64,000 nucleotides of DNA from Acridotheres tristis. Taxonomy: Eukaryota; Chordata; Aves; Passeriformes; Sturnidae. The notes beneath the pieces were generated by a model that saw only the letters and a program-made list of their open reading frames with translations, made no database searches and was not told the origin of the DNA. Positions within the stretch are counted from its first letter, which is position 1; the number at the start of each line of letters is the position of its first letter. Below are positions 39,335 through 50,379 of the stretch, piece after piece. Where the stretch lies: the NCBI GenBank assembly GCA_037013685.1, contig CM072919.1, positions 50,612,616 to 50,676,615 on the forward strand. The letters are read 5' to 3'. A program made the position numbers and the translations under genes.

Positions 39335-39884
39335 TGTTGACAGTAACTCTAGATGCAACCATCCATCCAGTTCCTTGTCCATCTAATAATCCATCTGTAA
39401 AATGCATGTGTATCCGAATTAATGACTAAAATGTTGTGGGAGCTGAATCAAAGGCCTTACAGAAGTCCAAGCAGATGATATGACACCCCACCTGCAGTGC
39501 TGCTTCCAGCTCTGGAGACCCCGTCAGAAGAAAGACATTGACTTGTTGGAGTAGAAAAACCTAATCCCCAACAGAGGACCACAAAGATTATTAGAGGGAT
39601 AGAACAACTCTCCCATGAGGAAGGGCTAAGTGAATTAAGATTGTACAGCCTGGAAAAAATGAAGTCTTTAGAGGAACTGAATTAATTTTATACTTGGAAG
39701 AAATTCTTTACTGTTAGGATGGTGAGGCACTGTATCAGGTTGCTCAGAGACGCTGTGGATGCCTCATCCCTGGAAATGTTCCCTGAAAGGCCAGGTTGAA
39801 TCTGATCGAGAGCAACCTGCTCTAGAGGAAGGTTCCTTGCCTATGGCAAGGACTTGGATCTAGATGATATTTAACATGCCTTCC

Positions 39885-40197
39885 TGTCACATTTCAGCTA
39901 GTCTGAAGCTGCAGCCCCAAACTTAACCAGCCTAGAAGTAAACAAGTCCCTGGGTGAGCGATGATAGGATGGATCTGAACACATACAAAGGATCCCAGCC
40001 AATTCATTGAACCCTAAGTGCAGATGAATTATTGGCCAGGGAAATGGGTGTGTTAAGACCCCATTTATACATGTGTATAGCTGGGGAGTTCAAAACCCTC
40101 TATTTGTGACGGCTTCAGAACAATAAAGCAGCTTTTGTCATATGAAGCTCAGAGGGTCATGTCTCTGTCTCCAACCACGACCACAGTTAAAGTTATA
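39885..40197 (+). mobile_element. 313-bp solo LTR inside a CR1
   Basis: The element starts TGTCAC and is flanked by the exact 6-mer CCTTCC at 39879-39884 and 40198-40203. Removing it and one CCTTCC restores the CR1 3' end, so both boundaries are well fixed. It ends in ATA, which would be the usual ACA with one C-to-T change. AATAAA at 40122-40127 lies about 70 bp before the end and gives the plus orientation. A 6-bp duplication is characteristic of alpha/beta-retrovirus-like (class II) integrases. No internal retroviral sequence is present. Confidence 0.88.
40122..40127 (+). terminator. Polyadenylation signal of the nested LTR
   Basis: AATAAA lies 70 bp from the LTR 3' end, where a retroviral R region is expected. 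Use in the host is unknown. Confidence 0.6.
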
Positions 40198-42532
40198 CCT
40201 TCCAACCAAGCAATTCTATATTTCTATTACATTAGTTATTCTTGCCTTTTTCACTGATTCAGTCAGTCCATCGTAGAAGAGTGCTAGATAAGTCATGATT
40301 TGCCATTAATTAAGCTGGTGTGTGTCTCTGTCACCTTCATATCTTCTATATCTTTCAACATGTTTTCCAGAAGTCTTACTCCATGATCTTGCCAGTCATG
40401 GAGATGAGGATGACTGATCAGTAATTCCTAGGCTTCTCATTTTTATCCTTTTTAGAAATGGGTGCAATATACCCTTTCTCCAGTCACTGGACACTTCAGC
40501 CATCAGACTTCTGAAATATGATGATTTGGAAACTACAGCTGGGTCTTCCACCAGCACCCTGGAATATATCTTTTTGGGTCCCATGGACCCAGGGTCCTCA
40601 AGTGGCCTCAAGTTGCCTACCAGTCCTTGCCTTGAGGTTTGGTGGCTTAAGAGATGTGGGAAGGGTGATAACTAGTGACAATAACAAAAGCAAAAAACTT
40701 CAGCCTCAGCCTAATCCACGATGGTTCTCATTACTCCTACCTATATATCAGGAGGGTGGTTTCATTAATCTTTCTTTTTTAAAACAAATCTCTTGGAAAC
40801 CCTTCGTTTTATTCTTCACTCTTCATTCTTCTTTGAAACTCTTCTTTATTCTTTGTCCCCTGCCAAATCCTTGTCTGACTGTGCCTTGCCTTTTCTGATC
40901 CCATCCCCTTAAAGCCATGCAGAATACCCTGTATTCTTTCCGGTATATACTTCTTGAGTTCAATTGCCTGCATTTCCTTCTCATGCTTCAGTCTGACCAG
41001 GAGATCCTTTTTTTTAGCATTCTGATCTCCTGCACTCCTTGCCTGCTTGCTGAAGCTTTGGGAATCTTTTGTGCTTTATGAAAAAAAATCCTTAATGGCC
41101 TTCCAGGACTGGTTTGCTCTTTTATTCCTGAGGGTCCCATATTGTAATTTCCTAAATATCTAAAGTTCACTCCCCTAAAATTCAAGGTCTTGGCTTTTCT
41201 CTCACCTGGCCCATTTCTCACAAAATTCTGAGTTCACCAAGACATGATCACTGGAGGTTGAAAGGGTTGCTACTCTTGACGTTTCTAATTATTCCATCCA
41301 GGTTGGTAACCTTCCCTGGTTGGACTGTCTTCTGAACTAGGAAATAATTCTTAATGCACTCCAAGAATGTTCTGCACTATTTACACTTGCTGTGTCACTT
41401 TTCCATCAGTTGTCATAAGGATTGAAGGCCCCCAGCAGGACCACAGCCTGTGTGTGTGATGCTTCCTGAAGTTGAATTAAGAATGCTGCATCAGCATTCT
41501 CCTGTTGAGCTTACAGTCTCATGTTAAACACCAGCTTTAAGGTTTCCTTTGCTGCCTTGGCCCTAAATTTACCTTTAAGACCTCAGTCCATTCATCACCA
41601 TTTTCCACAGCTCTCTGCAGTCAACCCAATATTTTATGTAGAGGGTAACTGTCCTCACACTTTCTACTTTGCTGTTCCTTCAAAGCAATTTATAGCCATT
41701 GACTCCCATGCTTCAGTCATGTGATTCATCCCACTGGGTTTCAGTGATAGAATTTTGATTACAGCTTTGTAGCAGCACAATGGCTTCCATCTCCCTTTTC
41801 TTGTTAGACATGATATGTGCACTGAAGAAGCACTTCAGTTGTTCTATCAACCATGCCATCTTTTTAGAGGAACAAGCCCTAATTTCTCTGAGACATTTCA
41901 CAGGGTTTGCTCTGTTGGTTTCTAAAGCATCAGTGGCTCTTGAACTTTTTGTTACTGAAAACTCCATCCTGTTCCATCACTGAATCTAGTTTAAATTTAT
42001 CCTTGTAAATCTAGCAAGCTTGTCAGCGAGATCCTCTATTTCCATTTGGTCATGTGAATTCTATCAGCTCCCAACAAGCCCATCTTCTCAAAGGTAAGTC
42101 CATGATCATAGAAGACAAAAGCTTTGTTCTGGCACCAGTCACTCAGCTAGGCATTCATGTGCTCAGTTTTTCTCTTCTTCCTTGAACTGTTTCCTCTGAC
42201 GGGGGGAATCGAAAAAAATGTGTTCCTGATTCTTTTAACTTTGTGCCAAGGGACATACAGTCTTTTTTGATAGTTCTAAATCCTGTAGTCATTATTATAG
42301 TCTTACTGTTCCATGTTTTACATTAGTGACATCACTAATGAAAGCTCCTGGGAGGCACCAAACATCCCTAGAGAAATTATTTGGACAGAAAATTAGTTAT
42401 TTTATGGTGGCACTGGTGTTGCCATGATGATGTTTGCTTTTTTTTTAATATACCTTTTACGTATCTTCAGTACTCTTAGCATGTAAATTTTTAATTCTTT
42501 AAGTCTCATAACTTAACGTAGTCCTAATATTC

Positions 42533-42985
42533 TGTTAGGCCAAGAAACCAAATCCCTTAGAGGCCTTGCAGTTATAGACTAGAAAGCCTTACACTATCCT
42601 TAAAAACCAAGGTCATCTCTAAAATGCATCCTGTAAACTAAGACTAGACCCATCCAGGGGAGAATTCCTTGGGATGGGAGAATATCACGCGATTCATTCA
42701 AGCCTCTCATTGGAGCATCTTTGTTAAATATGCTAATTTGTAAGGTCTATGAAATTACATACACTATCTATCGTGTGGATGTGTTTACTCCACATTCCAC
42801 CTTGGCAGAGTAGTGCATCATAAAGATCCTTACTAAATACCGAAGGAAAAACCCTTGTCCCTTAACTGTGCCTGGCTCACAAATTTTTAGGACCAAAGAA
42901 AACGCATCATTGGTTCCACACAGTGGTGTGGGGTTTGAATAAATTTGCACTGCCTTCTTCTCCTGGGTCTTGTCTGTTACTCACA
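42533..42985 (+). mobile_element. Possible LTR upstream of the nested CR1
   Basis: The segment starts TGTTAGGCC and ends CTGTTACTCACA. It has an AATAAA at about 42938-42943, roughly 45 bp before the end, and an ATTGG box near 42710. It contains a few CpGs in AT-rich surroundings. I found no target duplication, so both ends are tentative. It could instead be another kind of dispersed repeat. Confidence 0.4.
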
Positions 42986-45900
42986 TGGTCTTCATTCTCT
43001 GAACTCAATGTTGTATCTTATGCAGGGGCACTTAGGGAAGGAGGAAGGTTCTTCTTTTTGCTCCAAGCAGAGACAAGGGTCCAGTCTCTTCATTGTGGGT
43101 TACTTGATTCAGTTACCCTGAGGCTGACTGAACTCAGGCTTACCTTCCTCTTGTGGAGCCTTAAGGCAGGGCTGTTGCTCAGATTGGGACAGTGCACAAA
43201 ACCATCTATTGATCTCCTGATTGATTATACAGTAAGCGGGTGGAAAATGCTTTGGTATCGTTTTCTGACTGTAGATATTAGAATAAAAAATCTACTTTTC
43301 CTTATTTTTTTCTCTCATTAAAATGTTATTTTGATCAAATATAGAACAATTAATCTGAAAGACAAAGCACTTGCAACAGTGGTGTCATTGTCGCTTTCTG
43401 CAATGTGAGCATTGACTTCTTGCCACAGTCAATTACTTACAATACAACACTAGATGAAGTAGTGAAATCTGAAAATATGCCTTCAGGCATCAAAACACCA
43501 GGGGACTAATACTAATGTTTCATTTACATGCAAGTAATGAAATGCTGTGTTGCTCAGCTTCACAGAGGAGCAGAGAAAGAAAGAAATCTATTTTTCTTGC
43601 ATACATTTTAAAAAAAGAAAATAAAATTTCAGACCCAAAAATATTACCCACAGCAGTTTGCATTCATGCCAAAAAATACTCCCACATCAAACTCAGGTCT
43701 CAGATTAAATACTAGGAGCCTTATCATATACTTTTATGGAGGAACACACCCTCGCCCTATCAACACCACTGTATTTTTTCTATATGCATAGTATTGTAGC
43801 CTTTGTCTCCTTTTCCAGGCCTTGTAAAACATACTGTAATGTCACTAGTTATCATATATCCCTTTTAATCCCTCTTGAAACAGAATAAATATGAGCAAGA
43901 TAAGAAAAATTATTTGTTTTAGGAAGTTTATATAGGTTAAAACATAGAAAAGCTCTTTTGTCCCATGCCTATAAAAACTCTTCACTAGCTTATTCCTGAA
44001 GGGACTGGAAATCAGACTGCCTGACTTTTTTAAGCTAATGCTCTTTAGCAATGCCTTTTTCTGATATGACAGTCAGATTATGGCCTCTAAGAACATTACA
44101 ATAATTCTGTGTTCACATTTTAGTTGCTAGATCCAGAAAATACACAACTAGTCATACCTTCCTGCCACAAACCCTGTAGGATCTGGGTTTGTGGCTTTAT
44201 TCTGGCCAAAGACCACCAACAGACAAGACTGTAAAGTCCCTTTCTTTGGAAAATAACAGTAAGTTAAACTGAAAATTTCCTTCTCAATATCTGGTTTTAT
44301 TTGTTTTGTTCCAGTTAGAACAAAATAATATCAATTACAAGGAATAAACATTATGACTATAATCTCCTTTATCAGGCAGATCAAGGTCTAAATCATGAGG
44401 CTTTAAAAGGTCTCTTCACCTCAAGAGGATGCTCTCAATAATTTTCTCAAGTTTTTAATTCTTTTTTACTTATTGTTGCTTATGCTACCTTCTCAAAATC
44501 ATGGGAAAAAGCATCCCCCACCACAGCCAAGTCTGCCAAATTCAGACATTTCTATTTGGCAAGGATTGATCTTTCTTTGTCTTTTTGAATGGTCCTAAAA
44601 TTGACAATGCTGTTTTATTTGACAACAATGCACATTTCTATTTCCTGGTGGACAGAAAGCCTCATTATACAAAAACACTTCTGGTCAACAGCTTGACATT
44701 TGCAGAGTGGGCTGCACAAATGAAAGAATGCCTTTTGCTCATTTGTCAGTTGCAGCACAGAAAGGCCAAAAGAGGGAGCAAACCACATTTTTGTGTGGTC
44801 CCATAAGAAACAAATAACTTTTCCAAATGCTTTTGTCTTTACTTATTTTAAAAATACTATGGCTAGAAAATAATTTGGTGGAAATATTTTCCTGTGTTAA
44901 ATGCAATTAAGGTTGCTGCACTTCGTCATTATAGTCTACACATATACAAGGACAAAACACTTAGTGGACATCTGTAAAAATGCTCCTTCAACCAGGAAAC
45001 TAGCAAGTGGTTTTCTACTTGAATATTTTTTGTAATGGTAAGCTAAAACTAAAACAAACATCCAAAGATAGTGTCAGCACTCCTGATTTTCTAGTATCAT
45101 CTTTTTCCCCTCAGGGGGAAAAAATGTAGAATTTAAATTCTGCAATACACGAAATGTTAATCTTACATTTGGTTAAGTACAAAGAAAAAGCACTGAAGCA
45201 TTCAAAATCAAACATTTCAGTAATTAAACAAGAGAATTACGGCTCTGTTTCCTTTTTGATATTGTTTGTTTTTTATTAATACAGGGAGGATTTAGCACAT
45301 CGTGAAGATTAACTTTATATGAGAAACTGATGAAAAATCAATTTTTTTTGAGGTTTAGAATATCTTACAGTTAGTCCGCAGTAAAACATTAAACAATTTC
45401 AATAGTACATAATGGAAAGTGTACTCCTAAACTAAGCTGGGATTTTCAAAATTATCTGAATCAGCTATGTCTGAAAAGGCCAATTTTCTTTATAAATTTA
45501 ATTTCCTATTTTCACAGTCATTTACCATACACTTTCAGTAGAAAGGTCATCCTTTATTTCTGCCACAAGTTCTGCAAAGATATATGATATCTCACAGCTT
45601 AAACACTTTGTTTTTAAAGATTTATGTACATAATTTTCAGTCATACAAATGGAAAGCTTTTTGTTAAATATTCTAAACTTTTTGCAAAAGATGCTAGATT
45701 TTAGAAGCTCCCTAAATTCACGGTTGGTAAAATTTATTAATTTTATAAAATGTTGTACTAGTTTTCTGATCTTAAGGGTTTTTTTAATCTTACTGTAACA
45801 CTCTTGGGCATAAAAATATTTTAGCAGTCTATCTAAAGAAAATGATTTTTTGTTGCCTCAAATTCTTTTACTTCTGTACAAAGGTCTATACACAAATAAT

Positions 45901-48900
45901 TGAGAAATATCCAGTAAAACTACTTTCTTTGTATACATGTGAAAGAAACCTAATGTAGACAGTCTTCTGAGAGATTTTTAGAATGCCAACAGGAAAACAG
46001 TTAATGGCCAACAATATAATTCATAAATGGAAGACCAGGATGCAGAACCATTTAGGCCATGTTCCACATAATCAGGGTATTCATTAGTATTCTGACTACT
46101 GCCCTGAACTCATTCACTGCCATCAGTCATTGAATATTTTGAAAGAGATTGTCCTGTGAAGTCAAGGGGGAAAGACTTCTTAAAAAGATGCTCTAGCCCC
46201 CACAGTTTTCTTCATGGCTGAAAGAACTGACAAGTGAACAAGTGAACTGGAGGACAGCAAATCTGATTTGGTTTTGAATGTTTGCCACCCACTTTGGATT
46301 TGAATTAAATATCCTGGAAGTTTTTAATAATAAAAAAGGAGTTAGGATATGTGAGATTACTCTGTACATTCTCTAGCTTGAATGTGCTAGATGTATTAAG
46401 TTCTTTTTCTTCCAAGTATCCCAGTGAAAGTTTTTTTGTTCCAGTTCTCTTTCACTTGGATGGCCATTACCTGAACTACCTGTATGATCATTAGGCTGAG
46501 CTTTTACAATAGGATTCTGAGAAGGCCAAATAATACCAGTAGCACTTGTCACAAAAAATATAGACAGTAGTCTTCACTTTGTGAGAGCATGTTCACATCT
46601 ATACACACATAATTTCCTATTTGCACAGCTCCTCTGAAATTGTCTCTCTTCTGTTCTTTGGAAATACTCTGGTGCTACATTATAGGCTCCATTATTCATA
46701 ATTTATAAAATCCTTAGTTGATAAAGATCCCCCAATTATTTTAATCCTCAATACAGGAATTTTACATAGCTGTTCCTTCAGCCTGAACACCTGGGGAAAA
46801 AAAATTACAAAAATATAAAATGTATATGTATCAGTGCTTCAGAGTAGCTAAGGCTAACTGAGATCTACTAGGAAGAATCTTTTGCTTGAGCACAGAAATT
46901 GTAATGACTTCAAATGATCACAAATGGTTTTCATTGATTTTTTCCAATAATAAATATGGCAATACACTGCTGTATCAGTTCAGATGGATTTTTCCAAACA
47001 TAATACAAGCAGCACATTGAGAATTGTAAAAATAAGAAATAGACAACTGTATTAGACTTCTGACAAAGGCCACCTTCATGTGAAAATACGTAAATTGCAT
47101 TATCAGTCAAAACAAAGTTATTACTTTGAGAATTTTTTTGAAAGAAACATATTTAATTTTAGAAGCAAATTAAAAACATAGTTACTTTTATGGAAATTCT
47201 TCTTTGTACATGATCAAGCTCTTTTATGTCCAAGATGAGGAATAGTAACTTGAAAGATAACTTTAAAATAAAGCCTTTTTTTTTCCCCCGTTCTTTTCTT
47301 TTTTTTTCCTTCTCCTCGTATATCCTACAATAGCAGAAGTAAAGTCTGGGACCATCTCATAACTATCCTTAGTTTTGAAAGTAGAAATTCTACTGCAGTT
47401 ACCTTAGAAGAGTGGAAAAAAAAAAGCTGAATTGTAACTAACATTGTGCAACCACCATAGAATGATATTTGCAGTGCAGTACAGAAATTTACAACAAGTT
47501 AAGATTTCCATGGTTTTCTGCCATCAAAATAAGGCTGAAGTCCAGCTAAATCTACCAATAAGTACCACAGCATAAAAGTCAGAAAAAGTAATTTAAGTAT
47601 GATTTTTTATCTATGTTATACAGTCCCACAAGCCCTATTACAAGCAAACAGGTCTTGTTTACATGAAAATTCTGAAAAGCAGATCTACTTATTTTTTTCA
47701 ATTTTATTTACTAAAACTAATTTCGTCATCAGTTTTCTCATCTATCTTGTTAAACACACATTAAATCCACTGATTTTGTCGATATGTACTATAATGAGCA
47801 TTGCAAGAAACAAAAAGCAGTGCATACATAGTTTGCTCAACAGCACTTTATTAAAGCCATGTTGTCTATGTACTGAAAAATGAACAAATTTAAAACTGCT
47901 CAGCTAAAAGTAGAACAAAGATCTCTCTTCAAATTTAAGAAAGTTTCTGGCTGTTTCACAATTTTGTTTTTAATGTTTTGAAATTATGAGACCCAGACAG
48001 AATGATAAAATAGGAAGAAAAAAAATCTTTAAGAAAAAGGAAGTAAAAAATTTAAATATATTTATGACAGCCATGGTGGTCAAGCACATGGAAGTTTTTG
48101 CCCTTATAAATTAGTTGTAACAGTAAGAGAGAAACAGAAACACTGATAATATTTCATTTAAATTATCATGAAAAGAATTCAAATAAACTAACATTGAAAA
48201 TGAGCAAATAAAGATTCTAGATGGGGCTGTTTTTTGAGCAAAATTTCTTATATGTTTATACTGCTAATGGCTAGATACAGATTTCAGTGTTGCTTAGGTG
48301 CCCTAGGCATTCTGTGCCAAATTGGTGTGCTTGAACTTAAATATTTCCTCTATCGAATAATATAGATGAATCATGACAGACTAATACATACAAAGGAGGA
48401 CGTATTTAAAAATATATCCTCCAGACTTCTAAGGGCAGGCCTTCAAGGAATCCTTATTCAAATACTGTGTAAAACACTAATACCAATTTAACATTAGTGT
48501 ATTGAATCTGAAGGCTACTGCTTGCATGTATTAAGGCCTACACAGGCAGAGATATATAGCACCTAGGTTGAAAAAAACTTTTATTTGAAATTCCAAAAGT
48601 TGTTTTTTATACCTGTCTCCTTAATACTTAAGATAAGATGCACTACAATTTCACAAGAAAAGTTTTCAAACACACAACTGATAAAGATTATTCTTCATGT
48701 GCCTTTCCCATTTATAGGTGAGCTATCCACATTAAAAGAGTAGCCCCAGTGGACTTGCTAATTAAGCCTGAGTGTCACCAGAATTGTAAATCCTTCTAAA
48801 TTAAAGTGTCATTTCAAAGACAAGAAATTGTAAAAAATGTTGTGTCAGATTTACAAAGGATTTCATTAGTTTTGTGTCTTTGTCTAAGAGAAAGCTGTCA

Positions 48901-49776
48901 ATACAATCTGTAGCTCTTCTGCCATTAGGGAATCCTTGTGTTAACAGAGCAAGACTGCATCTTTAGACAGTTCAGGACTCCTGTCAATAAAATGGAATGG
49001 AAGATATAAAAAAATACTTGGGAGTCTTTTACCAAAAGCACACGCTATTTTCAGGGTTTGGTCCAATTAATGATAATGGCCAAGTACTGTTTAAATTCTC
49101 TGTGCGTGAGTTCCACTAAAAGACACCATGAAATATAAATACCTGGGTAGGAATGAACAAAAAAGTAGCAGAAGACTATTTCAAAGTTCATTAAGTGCAA
49201 GATTATGTGCTTTTTCATCTTCCAGCCTCTGTGAGAAACAGTTAAATGGGAACCAAAGCACGGTAACTCTTAGTGTATAAGCATAGTGTATAAGCAGATA
49301 GAGCATGCTTTAGCATGTGTAGGACTTCTATTTCATGTATGTATTTTAGCAAAGTATTAACAGTAATAGTTCTTTGATTATCTACGTTATTTCTGAAAAA
49401 AATATCTACATTTTGAGTATGTTAACAGTCTTTCATCACACAAGTTTTTTCTGTCTTTCTCTGATTTTTTTTTGTGCATTAAGTAGGAATTAAGTGACTA
49501 CACTATCTGTAGAGAATCATCAGTTAGAGATTGGAAAGTTTTGCCTAGCCCTTTTCTAGATGGTGAAAAAAGAAAAGCAGCAAATGATATTCCACTACAA
49601 ATTTTGTTATGAGATGTATGTATGATGTTATGAGCACCATATTTGTCTATTGACCACAGTTAGCTCTTTCACTAGAAGAATATTTGCACTGGAACATAAA
49701 ATTAGTTGGGAAGAATGGCAGAATTAGGATGCTGAGAAAGGGGAGGGAGGAGGTGACTATATGGATGAGCTGGAGT
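42986..49776. other. AT-rich unique DNA, no gene recognised
   Basis: Almost 7 kb without a recognisable gene or mobile element. A 73-codon frame at 44585-44806 and a 132-codon frame at 42923-43321 have no known homologue; the latter begins inside the possible LTR. A pyrimidine-rich tract lies at about 47275-47325. Confidence 0.5.
49271..49296. repeat. Exact 13-bp tandem duplication
   Basis: TAGTGTATAAGCA occurs twice head to tail without mismatch, consistent with replication slippage. Confidence 0.9.
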
Positions 49777-50379
49777 TGTGGGTTAAACTCGGGCGGCAGC
49801 TGAGCAGCTATTCACTCAGGCTCTACACCCTCCAGGCCCAGTGGAACAGACAGAGAGCCAAGGAGGAATAAAAGCAAGAAAACTTAGGGATCAAGATTAT
49901 TAATAATAAATAATATAATAAATATCAATAATATATCGTATTTATTCTTTAATAACTGAGGAATAAGTGGAAGAAGAGAAAAAAAACCAAAGAAGACAAA
50001 AGGTGTATAGCCACACCCAGCTCCAATGCATTGACTGATGCTCAGTCAGTTCCTGAGCAAAAGATGGTTAGCCCTGCTAAAAATCCTCTCTTTTCTCTTG
50101 TTCTGATCACCATTACATTATAAAGCTTGGAATAACTTTTTGGTTATTTTGGATCATCTGATCAGTTCCCTCCCAAACTATTGTGTTCGCATAATCTACT
50201 CACTGTGGGGACAGAGTAAGAAACAGAAAAATCCTTGATGCTGTACAAATGCTGTTGAGCAAAGGCTAGAAAATTAGTGTACTGTCAGCACTAGTTAACT
50301 CAAAAATTCTAATACATACGAGATGCTTTGAAAAAAAATGGAAAATCAACTCTGTCACAATCAGGCCAAATACAGCTAG
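49777..50379 (-). mobile_element. Solo LTR of an avian endogenous retrovirus (ERVL-like)
   Basis: Plus-strand left end TGTGGGTTAAACTCGGGCGG and right end GGCCAAATACAGCTA resemble the reverse complements of the U5 end and U3 start of the family seen in plus orientation at 57493-58059. Further matches are TGCTGTACAAATGCTGTTG near 50238 and GCTCAGTCAGTTCC near 50040. The flanking 5-mers GGAGT (49772-49776) and GGAAT (50380-50384) are a plausible target duplication with one mismatch. An (A/T)-rich insertion or expansion lies at 49893-49945. No internal region is attached. Confidence 0.8.

Larger units (their letters stand above)
39480..40230 (+). mobile_element. CR1 LINE inserted into an older CR1, itself split by an LTR
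   Basis: Plus-strand CR1 3' portion. It begins CACCTGCAGTGCTGCTTCCA (39488), reads the end of the RT frame (GAAGAAAGACATTGACTTG near 39519), then the 3' untranslated region (GAAATTCTTTACTGTTAGG near 39700, GGTGAGGCACTG near 39721). The 3' end is interrupted at 39884. The final piece, CCTTCCAACCAAGCAATTCT with a degenerate ATTTCTATTACA tail, is found at 40198-40230. Without the LTR the two halves join into a normal CR1 terminus. It is inserted in opposite orientation inside the RT frame of the CR1 at 39335-42420. Confidence 0.93.
39335..42420 (-). mobile_element. Near full-length but dead CR1 LINE, interrupted by nested insertions
   Basis: Running right to left, the element shows CR1 parts in the correct order. 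5' region or ORF1-like sequence lies at about 42420-42000. The endonuclease start is at 41850-41713 (LKCFFSAHIMSNKKREMEA, then SITETQWDESHD with the catalytic Glu). The endonuclease SDH motif is at 41244-41252. The linker is at 41221-40988 (KTLNFRGVNFRYL). RT N-terminal sequence lies near 40830-40760, and the RT finger/palm at 40611-40396 (GPKKIYSRVL, SDWRKGILHPFLKR). A decayed QHGF...FYD block follows at about 40320-40260. After the nested insertion, the RT active-site block CLDFCKAFD is at about 39445-39475 and NWMDG near 39370. The rest of RT and the 3' tail are missing. Many stops and frameshifts are present. Confidence 0.9.

Noticed and set aside
40518..40898. 126-codon plus-strand frame
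   Set aside because: It is antisense to the CR1 reverse-transcriptase region on the minus strand and so a shadow frame.
42986..43010. TGG directly after the possible LTR at 42985 as a retroviral primer-binding site
   Set aside because: The bases that follow do not match the 3' end of any tRNA I know to prime retroviruses, and no internal retroviral sequence follows.
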